This document shows, one piece after another, positions 1 to 8,449 of a DNA stretch of 64,000 nucleotides (its first letter is position 1; each line of letters begins with the position of its first letter). The translations under genes and the position numbers were made by a program. The notes under the pieces were generated by a model that ran no database searches, was not told the origin of the DNA, and saw only the letters and a program-made list of their open reading frames with translations. Origin of the DNA: Bacillota bacterium (lineage in GTDB: Bacteria; Bacillota; Clostridia; Lachnospirales; Lachnospiraceae); the NCBI GenBank assembly GCA_023386315.1, contig JAEWJZ010000008.1, positions 1 to 64,000 of the forward strand, read 5' to 3'.

Positions 1-480
1 GCCCTTATACGGCTCAGGTCTTCTCTTATCTCTGATTTCAGCAGCGTACTGGCCAACTTTTTCTTTATCAATACCTCTAACGAAGATGATGTTCTGACCT
101 TCCATGGTAGCTTCAATACCTTCTGGATCTTCCATTTCTACCGGATGAGAATAGCCAAGGGAAAGAACAAGCTTATTACCCTGCTTCTGAGCTCTGTAAC
201 CAACACCGTTGATTTCAAGCTTTTTCTCATATCCTGCAGTAACACCAACGATCATGTTGTTGACTAAGGTTCTTGTAAGACCGTGTAAAGATTTCATCTT
301 CTTTAAATCGTTTGGTCTTGTTACAACGATATGACCATCTTCTTCTTTGATTGTCATCTCTGTAGGTAATACTCTCTCAAGAGTTCCCTTAGGACCTTTT
401 ACAGTCACTTTATTATTTTCTGCAATTTCAACAGTTACTCCTGCTGGAATAGCGATAGGCATTCTTCCTATACGTGACAT
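1..480 (-). CDS. rplF: 50S ribosomal protein L6, C-terminus cut by window edge
   Basis: L6 binds 23S rRNA near the factor-binding site of the large subunit. The 160 visible codons start [15 protein letters not shown], a typical L6 N-terminus, and run through to the conserved [13 protein letters not shown] stretch. About 20 C-terminal residues lie beyond the left edge. A clear AAGGAGG site sits just upstream of the ATG at 480. It is the last visible gene of the spc part of the ribosomal operon and follows rpsH after a long structured spacer. Identity is certain; only the end is missing. Confidence 0.97.
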   Translation of the reverse strand, partial: MSRIGRMPIAIPAGVTVEIAENNKVTVKGPKGTLERVLPTEMTIKEEDGHIVVTRPNDLKKMKSLHGLTRTLVNNMIVGVTAGYEKKLEINGVGYRAQKQGNKLVLSLGYSHPVEMEDPEGIEATMEGQNIIFVRGIDKEKVGQYAAEIRDKRRPEPYKG

Positions 481-671
481 GCCGTCTACCTCCTTAAATT
501 TTCGGAGGGAATCTGTGCGTTCCCTCTGTTTTCAGATGCATTGAGCACTTGGCGTCTGTTTTTTAGACGCTTACGTGCGAAAGCACTCCTCGACACTCAG
601 CGTGCCCCGCTCTATCGGGTATAGCGAGGTTTTCCACGAGCTTAGTGACGATGGAGTTTCCTCTTTGTTAG
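481..671 (-). other. Structured spacer between rpsH and rplF
   Basis: No gene is seen. The spacer holds several inverted repeats: GAGGGAA/TTCCCTC (505-511 with 520-526), GCGTCT/AGACGC (552-557 with 565-570) and GTGC/GCAC (575-578 with 583-586). None is followed by a run of T on the minus strand, so these are not ordinary terminators. They could be RNA-processing or translation-control structures within the operon; that role is inference. Confidence 0.5.
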
Positions 672-1073
672 TTACCAAACAAATGCAAGTACTTCTCCGC
701 CAACGCCCTGAGTGCGTGCTTCCTTATCGGTAATTACGCCCTGGTTTGTGGAAATGATTGCAGTTCCAAGACCGCCCAGTACTCTTGGCATTTCTTCCTT
801 GCTTGCATATACACGTAAGCCAGGTTTGGAAATTCTCTTGATACCTGTGATGATTTTTTCGTTTTTATCTTTACCGTATTTTAATGTGATCCGGATTGTC
901 TGGAACGCACCGTCTTCTACGATATCATATTTCTTAATGTATCCCTCTTTAACAAGGATATCAGCAATAGCTAATTTCATCTTGGATGAAGGTACATCTA
1001 CTGTATCATGTTTTGCAGTATTTGCATTACGGATTCTTGTAAGCATATCTGCGATTGGATCGCTCATTGTCAT
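672..1073 (-). CDS. rpsH: 30S ribosomal protein S8
   Basis: S8 is a primary 16S rRNA-binding protein of the central domain of the small subunit. In some bacteria it also represses the spc operon. The 133-residue protein starts [18 protein letters not shown], which is diagnostic, and ends in the conserved [11 protein letters not shown] tail. GGAGG lies about 10 nt upstream of the chosen ATG; a second in-frame ATG two codons later is possible. It follows rpsN by 24 nt. Confidence 0.98.
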   Translation of the reverse strand: MTMSDPIADMLTRIRNANTAKHDTVDVPSSKMKLAIADILVKEGYIKKYDIVEDGAFQTIRITLKYGKDKNEKIITGIKRISKPGLRVYASKEEMPRVLGGLGTAIISTNQGVITDKEARTQGVGGEVLAFVW

Positions 1074-1097
1074 TTTGAAATTGCCTCCTTCCTTATT

Positions 1098-1283
1098 TTA
1101 CCAGCTTGCTTTTTTAACGCCTGGGATCTGACCCTTATATGCTAATTCACGGAAGCAGATTCTGCAGATTCCGTATTTTCTTAAATAAGCATGCGGACGA
1201 CCGCAGATTCTGCAACGATTGTATTCTCTTGTGGAGAATTTAGCAGGTCTCTGCTGTTTGATCTTCATTGAAGTCTTAGCCAT
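1098..1283 (-). CDS. rpsN: 30S ribosomal protein S14, zinc-binding type Z
   Basis: This is the short 61-residue S14 of the 30S head. It carries the two zinc-binding pairs CRIC and CRIC (near residues 24-27 and 40-43), so it is the Zn-dependent (C+) form rather than the longer Zn-free form. It starts [16 protein letters not shown] and ends [11 protein letters not shown], both typical of type Z. It lies between rplE and rpsH, the standard spc order. Zinc-type S14 can be replaced by a paralogue under zinc shortage; no such paralogue is in this window. Confidence 0.97.
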   Translation of the reverse strand: MAKTSMKIKQQRPAKFSTREYNRCRICGRPHAYLRKYGICRICFRELAYKGQIPGVKKASW

Positions 1284-1299
1284 GGATTAATTCCTCCTA

Positions 1300-1839
1300 C
1301 TATTTTGCAAATGGCATGTTGAATAATGTCAAAAGTTCACGGGCTTCTTCGTCTGTCTTAGCGGTAGTAACAAATATAATGTCCATACCTCTTACCTTGT
1401 CAACTTTATCGTATTCAATTTCAGGGAAAATAAGCTGCTCTTTGATACCAAGTGCATAGTTTCCTCTGCCATCAAATGCGTTAGGATTTACACCTCTAAA
1501 GTCACGTACACGTGGAAGTGCAAGGTTGATCAGACGATCAGCAAACTCATACATTCTCTGTCCGCGTAAGGTAACTTTACATCCGATTGGCATACCTTCT
1601 CTAAGTTTAAAGTTAGCAACTGACTTTTTAGCTTTTGTTAAAACTGCCTTCTGACCGGAGATGATTTCTAAATCTCTTACTGCAGAGTCTAAAATCTTGG
1701 CATTTTCCTTTGCTTCACCAATACCCATATTGATGACAATCTTATCTAACTTCGGTACTTCCATGATGTTCTTATATCCAAATTTCTTGATCATAGCTTC
1801 TACGATCTCTGACTGGTACGTATCTTTTAATCTAGCCAA
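1300..1839 (-). CDS. rplE: 50S ribosomal protein L5
   Basis: L5 binds 5S rRNA and forms part of the bridge between the subunits. The 179-residue length is normal. It starts [24 protein letters not shown] and has the conserved [14 protein letters not shown] ([10 protein letters not shown]) and [15 protein letters not shown] segments. It lies 21 nt downstream of rplX and 16 nt upstream of rpsN in the spc order. An AGGAGGAA site precedes the ATG. Confidence 0.98.
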   Translation of the reverse strand: MARLKDTYQSEIVEAMIKKFGYKNIMEVPKLDKIVINMGIGEAKENAKILDSAVRDLEIISGQKAVLTKAKKSVANFKLREGMPIGCKVTLRGQRMYEFADRLINLALPRVRDFRGVNPNAFDGRGNYALGIKEQLIFPEIEYDKVDKVRGMDIIFVTTAKTDEEARELLTLFNMPFAK

Positions 1840-1860
1840 TTTTTATTCCTCCTCTCCGAA

Positions 1861-2166
1861 TTAATCAATTACTTTTCCGGTTGCTTTCGCAACACGGACT
1901 TTTTTGCCGTCTTTTACTTCAAAGCCGACTCTGGTTGCTTTTCCGTCAACAACAAGCATTACATTGGAGATATCAAGTGCAGCTTCTTTCTGTACGATAC
2001 CGCCCTGTGGGTTTCCAGCGCCTGGTTTCACATGCTTTGTAATCATGTTAACGCCTTCTACTACCACTCTGTTATTCTTCGTATCTACATGAAGAACTTT
2101 ACCCTGTTTGTCTCTATCTTTTCCTGCGATAACCTTTACAAGGTCATCTCTTTTAATTTTATGCAC
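1861..2166 (-). CDS. rplX: 50S ribosomal protein L24
   Basis: L24 is an assembly-initiating 23S rRNA-binding protein. The 101-residue product starts with a KOW-type segment ([20 protein letters not shown]) and has the conserved MITKHVKP and [16 protein letters not shown] stretches. It is followed by rplE after 21 nt and preceded by rplN after 14 nt, as expected in the spc operon. A GGAGGTG site precedes the start. Confidence 0.97.
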   Translation of the reverse strand: MHKIKRDDLVKVIAGKDRDKQGKVLHVDTKNNRVVVEGVNMITKHVKPGAGNPQGGIVQKEAALDISNVMLVVDGKATRVGFEVKDGKKVRVAKATGKVID

Positions 2167-2180
2167 AGTCCGACACCTCC

Positions 2181-2549
2181 TTATAATACTTCTGGAGCTA
2201 AGGAAACAATTTTCATGAACTGTTTCTCTCTTAACTCTCTGGCAACCGGTCCAAAGATACGTGTTCCTTTTGGAGTCTTGTCATCTTTGATAATTACGGC
2301 AGCATTCTCATCGAACTTGATATATGATCCGTCTTTACGGCGTGCGCCCTTTACAGAACGTACAACAACGGCTTTCACAACGTCGCCTTTCTTCACAACA
2401 CCGCCAGGTGTTGCATCTTTTACGCTGGCAACGATAACATCACCAATATTAGCATATCTTCTTGTAGATCCGCCCATAACACGGATACAAAGAAGCTCTT
2501 TTGCACCGGTATTGTCGGCAACCCTTAATCTGGTTTCCTGCTGAATCAT
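2181..2549 (-). CDS. rplN: 50S ribosomal protein L14
   Basis: L14 sits at the subunit interface. The reading frame is open for 21 codons further upstream, but the conserved protein starts [19 protein letters not shown], so the ATG at 2549 is chosen; it is preceded by a GGAAGGAGT site. This gives 122 residues, the family length. The conserved [11 protein letters not shown] and [10 protein letters not shown] segments are present. It follows rpsQ by 26 nt. Confidence 0.97.
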   Translation of the reverse strand: MIQQETRLRVADNTGAKELLCIRVMGGSTRRYANIGDVIVASVKDATPGGVVKKGDVVKAVVVRSVKGARRKDGSYIKFDENAAVIIKDDKTPKGTRIFGPVARELREKQFMKIVSLAPEVL

Positions 2550-2575
2550 GCCTGTTACTCCTTCCTGGAAATAAA

Positions 2576-2830
2576 TTATTTCGCTCTTTCGATAATTTCC
2601 ACAAGTCTCCATCTCTTGTCTTTGGACAGCGGTCTTGTTTCCATAACTTTTACTGTATCGCCCATGTTGCAGTCATTCTTCTCATCATGTGCTTTTAATT
2701 TATACGTTCTTTTTACGATCTTGCCGTATAAAGGATGTTCTACATGGTCTTCAATCGCTACAACAATGGTCTTATCCATCTTGTTGCTAACAACCTTACC
2801 AGTACGGGTTTTTCTAAGATTTCTTTCCAC
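2576..2830 (-). CDS. rpsQ: 30S ribosomal protein S17
   Basis: S17 is an early-binding 16S rRNA protein with an OB fold. The 84-residue product has the conserved [20 protein letters not shown] opening and the [20 protein letters not shown] motif. It lies between rpmC and rplN, the standard order. The spacer to rpmC (2831-2926) is longer than usual and has a near-perfect alternating AC/GT hairpin. Confidence 0.97.
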   Translation of the reverse strand: MERNLRKTRTGKVVSNKMDKTIVVAIEDHVEHPLYGKIVKRTYKLKAHDEKNDCNMGDTVKVMETRPLSKDKRWRLVEIIERAK

Positions 2831-2884
2831 GTTCTGTATTCTCCTTTCGAGTTTTGGCCTTTCATGGCCCCAATCTATAAGTTA

Positions 2885-2905
2885 ACACACACTCGTGTGT
2901 GTCAT
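2885..2905 (-). repeat. AC/GT hairpin in the rpmC-rpsQ spacer, shares a 12-mer with the rpsJ leader
   Basis: ACACACAC (2885-2892) is followed by TC and then GTGTGTGT (2895-2902), a tight inverted repeat. The right arm and flank, CGTGTGTGTCAT (2894-2905), occurs again at 8191-8202 in the leader of rpsJ, also next to an inverted repeat. The shared 12-mer is seen directly; a shared function is inference. Confidence 0.55.
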
Positions 2906-2926
2906 GCTTTTTTAATAAGCTGCAAC

Positions 2927-3139
2927 TTAAGCTAATTTAGCCTTCTCAGTTATAACAGTCTGAATTCTGGCAATGTTTTTGCGAACCTCTTTGATACGGC
3001 TTGTGTTATCAAGCTGGTTGGTTGCATTCTGGAATCTTAAGTTGAAAAGTTCTTTCTTTGCAGCTACTAATTCTACATTCAGCTCGGCAACTGATTTTCC
3101 TTTTAATTCTTCAACATATTTATTCATTTTCACTGTCAT
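2927..3139 (-). CDS. rpmC: 50S ribosomal protein L29
   Basis: L29 lies at the peptide exit tunnel near the docking site for trigger factor and SRP. The 70-residue helical product contains [20 protein letters not shown] and the conserved [27 protein letters not shown]. The ATG at 3139 overlaps the rplP stop codon (ATGA), indicating translational coupling; an internal ATG four codons later would give a 66-residue form closer to the usual length. Confidence 0.95.
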   Translation of the reverse strand: MTVKMNKYVEELKGKSVAELNVELVAAKKELFNLRFQNATNQLDNTSRIKEVRKNIARIQTVITEKAKLA

Positions 3140-3561
3140 TCACCGCCTTCTAAATCTGCTTTAGCAGCAATTTTACATCTGCATGGTAACTTGTGCATAG
3201 CAAGACGTAAAGCTTCACGTGCTGTTTCTTCAGGTACTCCAGCGATTTCGAATAATACACGACCTGGTTTTACTACTGCTACCCAGTATTCCAGAGCGCC
3301 CTTACCGGAACCCATTCGGGTTTCTGCTGGCTTTGCTGTTACAGGCTTATCCGGGAAAATCTTGATCCAGACTTTACCGCCACGCTTAATATAACGGGTC
3401 ATGGCAACACGGGCTGCCTCGATCTGATTTGATTTGATCCAACATGGGTCTAAAGCGACTAAACCGAACTCACCACTGCTGATTGTATTGCCTCTTAAAG
3501 CTTTACCAGCCATGCTTCCACGGAACTGTTTACGACGCTTAACTCTCTTAGGCATTAACAT
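3136..3561 (-). CDS. rplP: 50S ribosomal protein L16
   Basis: L16 helps position tRNA in the A and P sites. The 141-residue length is standard, and the start [17 protein letters not shown] and the segments [21 protein letters not shown] and [19 protein letters not shown] are family hallmarks (split here only for length). The start overlaps the last base of the rpsC stop (TAATG) and its stop overlaps the rpmC start, so three genes are translationally coupled. Confidence 0.97.
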   Translation of the reverse strand: MLMPKRVKRRKQFRGSMAGKALRGNTISSGEFGLVALDPCWIKSNQIEAARVAMTRYIKRGGKVWIKIFPDKPVTAKPAETRMGSGKGALEYWVAVVKPGRVLFEIAGVPEETAREALRLAMHKLPCRCKIAAKADLEGGE

Positions 3562-4217
3562 TATTTATCGCTCCCTTCCTTTTTTCCTTTAGTTGGAAGT
3601 ACTTCGCCATTGTAGATCCATACCTTCACACCGATCTTACCGAAGGTAGTATCTGCCTCTGCGAAACCATAGTCAATATCTGCTCTGAGTGTCTGTAACG
3701 GAATGGTTCCTTCGCTGTAGAACTCAGTACGAGCCATATCAGCGCCGCCAAGACGTCCTGCAACTGCAGTCTTAATTCCTTTGATACCTGACTTCATGGA
3801 ACGTCCCATGGTAGACTTCATAGCACGACGGAAGGATACACGATTCTCTAACTGCTGTGCGATGGACTCAGCAACTAACTGAGCGTCTTTGTCTGGTCTT
3901 TTGATTTCTTTGATATCAACAAATAATTTTTTATCTGTAAGCTTCTGAACTTCTGCTTTGATTTTTTCAATCTCAGCTCCACCCTTACCGATTACTACAC
4001 CAGGTTTTGCTGTGTGAATAACAACTTTAACGCGGTCAGATGCACGTTCAATTTCAATATTAGAAATGCCGGCGCTGTATAATTTCTTCTTCAGGAATTT
4101 TCTGATCGCATAGTCTTCTACTAAGTTGTCTGCGAAATCAGCTTCAGCATACCATTTTGAGTCCCAGTCTTTAATAACACCGACTCTTAAGCCGTGTGGA
4201 TTAACTTTCTGTCCCAT
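3561..4217 (-). CDS. rpsC: 30S ribosomal protein S3
   Basis: S3 lines the mRNA entry channel. The 218-residue product has the N-terminal [20 protein letters not shown] signature, a KH domain with the GVVIGKGG loop (about residues 75-82), and the C-terminal [13 protein letters not shown] and [15 protein letters not shown] motifs. It follows rplV by 11 nt and is coupled to rplP. A strong AAGGAGGCAA site precedes the ATG. Confidence 0.98.
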   Translation of the reverse strand: MGQKVNPHGLRVGVIKDWDSKWYAEADFADNLVEDYAIRKFLKKKLYSAGISNIEIERASDRVKVVIHTAKPGVVIGKGGAEIEKIKAEVQKLTDKKLFVDIKEIKRPDKDAQLVAESIAQQLENRVSFRRAMKSTMGRSMKSGIKGIKTAVAGRLGGADMARTEFYSEGTIPLQTLRADIDYGFAEADTTFGKIGVKVWIYNGEVLPTKGKKEGSDK

Positions 4218-4228
4218 TATTTGCCTCC

Positions 4229-4615
4229 TTATCTTTCATTAAGCACGATGGTGATGTGGCTCATTCTCTTTTCGATTCTGTAAGCGCGGCCCTGTGCTCT
4301 TGGTTTTACTCTCTTCATTGTCGGTCCCTTGTTTGCAAAACACTCTTCTACATAAAGTTTTGCCGGGTCCATACCGTTATTGTTCTCAGCATTTGCAATT
4401 GCTGATTTTAATAACTTCTCTATTAAAGTAGAAGCATATCTGGGATTGTAAGTTACAATACCAAGTGCTGAAACAGCATCTTTGCCTCTGATGGCATCTA
4501 ATACAAAGCATGCCTTCTGAACCGAAACCCTAGCATAGGATAACTTTGCTGACGGTCTTGTGTCCTTCTGGGCATTTCTCTCTCTCTTAATCTGGCTTCT
4601 ATGTCCCTTAGCCAT
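4229..4615 (-). CDS. rplV: 50S ribosomal protein L22
   Basis: L22 reaches into the nascent peptide exit tunnel. The 128-residue product has [23 protein letters not shown] and the tunnel-facing [20 protein letters not shown] beta-hairpin. The start [14 protein letters not shown] is preceded by AAAGGAGG. It is separated from rpsS by 77 nt that contain an imperfect inverted repeat with several wobble or mismatched pairs. Confidence 0.97.
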   Translation of the reverse strand: MAKGHRSQIKRERNAQKDTRPSAKLSYARVSVQKACFVLDAIRGKDAVSALGIVTYNPRYASTLIEKLLKSAIANAENNNGMDPAKLYVEECFANKGPTMKRVKPRAQGRAYRIEKRMSHITIVLNER

Positions 4616-4692
4616 TGGTGAATCCTCCTTTCAACTTTAACGCCCTTTGGGAATCCTCAAATAAGAATACCCGGAGGGTGTCTGCTTCTCTA

Positions 4693-4974
4693 TTACTTAC
4701 GACCTGATTTCTTCTCGTCTTTTCCATGTCCTCTGTAAGTTCTGGTAGCAACGAATTCACCCAGTTTATGTCCAACCATATCCTCTGTAACATATACCGG
4801 AACGTGTTTTCTGCCATCATGAACTGCAATTGTATGTCCAACCATCTGCGGGAAGATTGTAGAACGGCGAGACCAAGTCTTAATTACCTGCTTCTGTCCT
4901 GCTGCGTTCATAGCATCTACTTTTTTCAGTAAATGAGCATCTGCAAATGGTCCTTTTTTAAGTGAGCGAGCCAT
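4693..4974 (-). CDS. rpsS: 30S ribosomal protein S19
   Basis: S19 is a 30S head protein that contacts S13 and the A-site tRNA. The 93-residue product starts [20 protein letters not shown] and contains the signature [24 protein letters not shown] region followed by [18 protein letters not shown]. It follows rplB by 19 nt and is preceded by a GGAGG site. Confidence 0.98.
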   Translation of the reverse strand: MARSLKKGPFADAHLLKKVDAMNAAGQKQVIKTWSRRSTIFPQMVGHTIAVHDGRKHVPVYVTEDMVGHKLGEFVATRTYRGHGKDEKKSGRK

Positions 4975-4993
4975 AGGTTCTAACCTCCTTCAA

Positions 4994-5842
4994 TTATTTA
5001 ACGGTCTTTCCATCTCTTCTTCTAACGATTAATCTGTTAGACTGCTTGTTTTTCTTTCTGGTCTTTAAGCCAAGTGCCGGTTTGCCCCATGGTGTAGATG
5101 GACCTGGACGTCCGATACCAGTCTTACCTTCACCACCACCGTGTGGATGGTCATTGGGGTTCATAACAGAACCGCGAACGGTAGGACGGAATCCCATGTG
5201 ACGTTTTCTACCAGCTTTACCGATATTGATCAGGTTATGATCGCCGTTTCCAACAACACCGATCGTAGCTCTGCAGTTGATCGGAACCATTCTCATCTCG
5301 CCGGAAGGTAAACGAAGAGTTGCATATTTTCCTTCTTTCGCCATTAACTGTGCGCTGTTACCAGCAGAACGAACCAGCTGTCCGCCTTTTCCTGGGTAAA
5401 GCTCAATGTTATGAACCTGAGCACCAACCGGGATCTTGCTTAATGGAAGGCAGTTACCTACTTTTGCTTCTGCAGTCTCGCCGCTCATAACAGTCATTCC
5501 GTCTGTTAATCCAGCTGGAGCAAGGATATAAGCCTTTGTTCCGTCTACATAGCTGATCAGTGCGATATTAGCAGTTCTGTTCGGATCGTATTCTACACCG
5601 ATGACAGTTGCTGCAATGCCGTCCTTGCTGTTTCTCTTAAAGTCAATGATTCTATATTTTCTTTTAACGCCGCCTCCGCGATGTCTTACAGTAATTTTAC
5701 CCTGGTTATTACGGCCGGCTGTTTTCTTAATAGTTTTGCTGATTAAGGATTTCTCAGGAGTTGACTTTGTGATTTCGCTGAAATCAGATCCGGTCATTTG
5801 TCTTCTGGAAGGGGTATATGGGTTATACTTTTTGATTCCCAT
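4994..5842 (-). CDS. rplB: 50S ribosomal protein L2
   Basis: L2 is essential for subunit association and peptidyl transferase activity. The 282-residue length fits. It starts [21 protein letters not shown] and contains the conserved [16 protein letters not shown] and, near the C-terminus, [20 protein letters not shown], which carries the functional histidine. It follows rplW after a 173-nt spacer, longer than is usual in this operon. Confidence 0.98.
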   Translation of the reverse strand: MGIKKYNPYTPSRRQMTGSDFSEITKSTPEKSLISKTIKKTAGRNNQGKITVRHRGGGVKRKYRIIDFKRNSKDGIAATVIGVEYDPNRTANIALISYVDGTKAYILAPAGLTDGMTVMSGETAEAKVGNCLPLSKIPVGAQVHNIELYPGKGGQLVRSAGNSAQLMAKEGKYATLRLPSGEMRMVPINCRATIGVVGNGDHNLINIGKAGRKRHMGFRPTVRGSVMNPNDHPHGGGEGKTGIGRPGPSTPWGKPALGLKTRKKNKQSNRLIVRRRDGKTVK

Positions 5843-6015
5843 TTTGTATCTCCTTTCTATTTTCTAGTCCACGCCTTTTGGACATCAAGGTATACCAGTA
5901 TGGTGTTTCAACGCCACCTGGCGTATCTTGTTTATTGTGATATAATGTTCATCACTCAGGTAACTGAAAATCGTTGACGCCGGGCCCGAATGACTTCATG
6001 CCAAGCGTTCCGATC
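5843..6015 (-). other. Structured spacer between rplW and rplB
   Basis: No gene is seen. On the minus strand it can fold: CAAG and ATAC pair with GTAT and CTTG, enclosing a GCC-AGGT-GGC hairpin around 5910-5926. No T-run follows, so it is not a plain terminator. The rplB ribosome-binding site (AAAGGAG) is at the low-coordinate end. Confidence 0.4.
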
Positions 6016-6315
6016 TTACAGTCCTTCGAAAATTTCGATATCTTTGCTGTCAGCTGTTAACTGAACGATTGCTTTCTTAGTCTTAGATGTCTTACCGAAG
6101 GTTGTTCCTCTTCTTTTGGTCTTTCCGTCTAAGTTCATGGTGTTCACGCTGGCTACCTTGGTGCCTGGGAACATCTTCTCAACAGCTTCCTTGATCATCG
6201 TCTTATTCGCATCTGTGTGCACTAAAAATGTGTACTTTTTAGAAGCCATAGCGTTCATGCTCTTCTCAGTTACGATTGGTTTCTGAATCACGTCGTAATA
6301 TTTAATATCTGCCAT
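6016..6315 (-). CDS. rplW: 50S ribosomal protein L23
   Basis: L23 is at the exit tunnel and docks trigger factor and SRP. The 99-residue product has [17 protein letters not shown] and the [21 protein letters not shown] segment typical of L23. Its ATG overlaps the rplD stop by one base, so the two are coupled. Confidence 0.97.
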   Translation of the reverse strand: MADIKYYDVIQKPIVTEKSMNAMASKKYTFLVHTDANKTMIKEAVEKMFPGTKVASVNTMNLDGKTKRRGTTFGKTSKTKKAIVQLTADSKDIEIFEGL

Positions 6316-6935
6316 TATGCGTACACCTCCTCGATTGCTGCGACAGCAGTCTTGGTAGCAACAACTGTGTTATACTTTAAGATATCGTAAACATTGATTG
6401 TGTTAACAAAAGCAGTCTTAACAGCAGCGATGTTTCTTGCGCTCATTACTGTGTTAGTGCTGTCGTCTCCAACAACTACAAGAGCCTTGGATACCTTTAA
6501 GTTATCTAATACAGCCTGGAATTTCTTTGTCTTGATTTCATCAAACTTTAACTCATCAACAACGATGAACTTATTGTCGTTCACTCTGCTGGTCAGTGCG
6601 GATTTAAGAGCAAGTCTCTTTTCCTTCTTGTTCAGTCTGATTGTATAATCTCTTGGTGTTGGTGCGAATACAACTCCGCCGCCTGTCCACTGAGGAGATC
6701 TTGTTGAACCCTGTCTGGCATGACCGGTTCCTTTCTGTTTCCACGGTTTTCTACCGCCGCCGGATACTTCAGCGCGTGTTTTAGCCTTCTGTGTTCCCTG
6801 GCGTTTATTTGCAAGCTGGCTTACGACTGCCATGTGTACAAGGTGCTCATTAACTTCTACACCAAACACTGCATCGCTTAACTCTAATGTGCCAACTTCT
6901 TTACCTTCCATATTGTAAACAGATACGTTTGCCAT
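6315..6935 (-). CDS. rplD: 50S ribosomal protein L4
   Basis: L4 has a globular domain and a loop that reaches the exit tunnel. In enterobacteria it also represses the S10 operon. The 206-residue product has the hallmark loop [20 protein letters not shown] followed by [15 protein letters not shown] (about residues 55-92). It starts [19 protein letters not shown] with AAAGGAGG upstream and follows rplC by 29 nt. Confidence 0.97.
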   Translation of the reverse strand: MANVSVYNMEGKEVGTLELSDAVFGVEVNEHLVHMAVVSQLANKRQGTQKAKTRAEVSGGGRKPWKQKGTGHARQGSTRSPQWTGGGVVFAPTPRDYTIRLNKKEKRLALKSALTSRVNDNKFIVVDELKFDEIKTKKFQAVLDNLKVSKALVVVGDDSTNTVMSARNIAAVKTAFVNTINVYDILKYNTVVATKTAVAAIEEVYA

Positions 6936-6964
6936 CTGTGTAATCCTCCTTTCTTATAAAAGCA

Positions 6965-7600
6965 TTAGTTAGCTGCTTTTACTGTTTCCTTGATTGTTAC
7001 TAAAGACTTCTTAGGTCCTGGTATCGCACCCTTAACCAAAATCAAATTGTTTTCTGCATCAACTCTTACAATTTCAAGGTTCTGGATTGTTACCTTCTTG
7101 TTACCCATTTGTCCAGGCATCTTTTTGCCCTTGAATACCTTGCTCGGATCAGAACATGCACCGTTGGAACCTGCATGACGATGGAACTTGGAACCGTGAG
7201 CCATAGGTCCTCTGGACTGTCCGTGTCTCTTAATAGCACCCTGGAAACCTTTACCTTTGGAGATTGCGGTTGCATCAATCTTATCGCCTGCAGCGAAGAC
7301 TTCTGCTTTGATTTCATCTTTTACAGAATACTCAGAAGCATTCTCGAACTTAAATTCTCTTACAAATCTCTTGTAAGATACACCAGCCTTATCAAAATGG
7401 CCTTTTAATGGTTTGGTGACGAGTTTTTCTCTCTTATCAACATAACCAACCTGTACTGCATTGTAACCATCATTCTCAACCGTCTTAACCTGTGTTACTA
7501 CACAAGGACCAGCCTGAAGAACTGTTACTGGAGTTAATACTCCGTTTTCATTGAAGATCTGTGTCATTCCGACTTTGGTAGCTAAAATACCCTTCTTCAT
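6965..7600 (-). CDS. rplC: 50S ribosomal protein L3
   Basis: L3 is an early assembly protein near the peptidyl transferase centre. The 211-residue product starts [20 protein letters not shown] and has the conserved [22 protein letters not shown] loop region and the [13 protein letters not shown] tail motif. AGGAGGTAA precedes the ATG. It is separated from rpsJ by a long 209-nt spacer. Confidence 0.98.
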   Translation of the reverse strand: MKKGILATKVGMTQIFNENGVLTPVTVLQAGPCVVTQVKTVENDGYNAVQVGYVDKREKLVTKPLKGHFDKAGVSYKRFVREFKFENASEYSVKDEIKAEVFAAGDKIDATAISKGKGFQGAIKRHGQSRGPMAHGSKFHRHAGSNGACSDPSKVFKGKKMPGQMGNKKVTIQNLEIVRVDAENNLILVKGAIPGPKKSLVTIKETVKAAN

Positions 7601-7809
7601 GTTTTTACCTCCTGGTTGTTAATTCTACAGCGGATTGCTTTCGCAATCATCCTAGAACAGTCCAATATACGTGGAACACTATGACTCCCGCGGCTGCCTT
7701 ATAAGTAAATGCTTCCGCTCCCGGAGATGTTGATTCCTTAGAGGAAAAAGTGTTGCTTCTATATTAAAACCCTTCAGGACCTTACCTAAATTGTTTCTTC
7801 CGATGAAGA
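7601..7809 (-). other. Long spacer between rpsJ and rplC with a GNRA-type hairpin
   Basis: No gene is seen in 209 nt. On the minus strand GATTGC-GAAA-GCAATC (near 7632-7647) forms a 6-bp stem with a GAAA tetraloop, close upstream of rplC. No T-run follows. A further weak repeat (CTCCCGGAG-like, near 7710-7720) is possible. Spacing of this size between rpsJ and rplC is unusual; a regulatory role is inference. Confidence 0.4.
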
Positions 7810-8127
7810 TTATTTGTTCTTCATCTTGATATCGATATACACCCCTGCCGGCATTTCCAGTCTGGATAATGCATCAACAGTTTTTTGGCTTGGTGTAATG
7901 ATATCGATGAGTCTCTTATGCGTTCTCTGCTCGAACTGCTCTCTGGAATCTTTGTACTTGTGAACCGCTCTTAAGATAGTTACCACTTCCTTCTTAGTTG
8001 GTAACGGCACCGGTCCGCTCACTTTTGATCCTGTCTTTTTTACAGTGTCGATGATTTTGCCTGCAGACTGATCAACTAACTGATGATCATACGCCTTTAA
8101 TGTGATTCTCATTACTTGACTTGCCAT
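7810..8127 (-). CDS. rpsJ: 30S ribosomal protein S10 / NusE
   Basis: S10 is a 30S head protein and, with NusB, the antitermination factor NusE. The frame is open for another 36 codons upstream, but the conserved protein begins [20 protein letters not shown]; the ATG at 8127 has AAAAGGAGG upstream and gives 105 residues, the family length. The segments [19 protein letters not shown] and [21 protein letters not shown] are diagnostic. It is first in the S10 operon. Confidence 0.97.
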   Translation of the reverse strand: MASQVMRITLKAYDHQLVDQSAGKIIDTVKKTGSKVSGPVPLPTKKEVVTILRAVHKYKDSREQFEQRTHKRLIDIITPSQKTVDALSRLEMPAGVYIDIKMKNK

Positions 8128-8349
8128 AAAAAAAGTCGCCTCCTTTTCGCACTTAGTAGAAGTACGACAAGCGGTGACTGTACACGTTCCCGTGTGTGTC
8201 ATTCTAGACCCACACTGACTATCCGTTTGAAACAAACAGAATTTTAAATTGTACAGTGACTTGTCGCCAGTTTCCTAACTTGACATTCGCTCCACGGAAA
8301 ACCTGCTTTTCAGCAGCAACCTCACGTTTCACAGCTATCATGCCACAGC
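8128..8349 (-). promoter_or_regulatory. Probable untranslated leader of the S10 operon
   Basis: About 220 nt separate the proposed promoter from rpsJ. Two small hairpins are visible: CTGCT-GAAA-AGCAG on the minus strand (8303-8316) and ACACG/CGTGT (8182-8186 with 8191-8195). The latter carries the CGTGTGTGTCAT 12-mer also found between rpmC and rpsQ. S10 leaders are sites of L4 feedback in enterobacteria; that this leader works in a similar way is not shown. Confidence 0.4.
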
Positions 8350-8355
8350 CTTAAC

Positions 8356-8384
8356 AGAATACCATATTTTCCATGGTAATGCAA
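8356..8384 (-). promoter_or_regulatory. Candidate sigma-A promoter for the S10 operon
   Basis: On the minus strand TTGCAT (8384-8379), a 17-nt spacer and TATTCT (8361-8356) with a TGG extended -10. It lies just past the terminator of the upstream gene. The match is moderate. Confidence 0.5.
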
Positions 8385-8395
8385 GTACTTTTTTC

Positions 8396-8432
8396 AAAAA
8401 AAACGCAAAATCTGTTTTTTTCAGATTCTGCG
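8396..8432 (-). terminator. Intrinsic terminator of the cell-wall repeat protein gene
   Basis: CGCAGAATCTG and CAGATTTTGCG (minus strand; 8422-8432 and 8404-8414) form an 11-bp stem followed by eight T. It ends the unit of the 8450-9802 gene and separates it from the S10 promoter. Confidence 0.85.
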
Positions 8433-8449
8433 CCTTTTATAACTAATGT

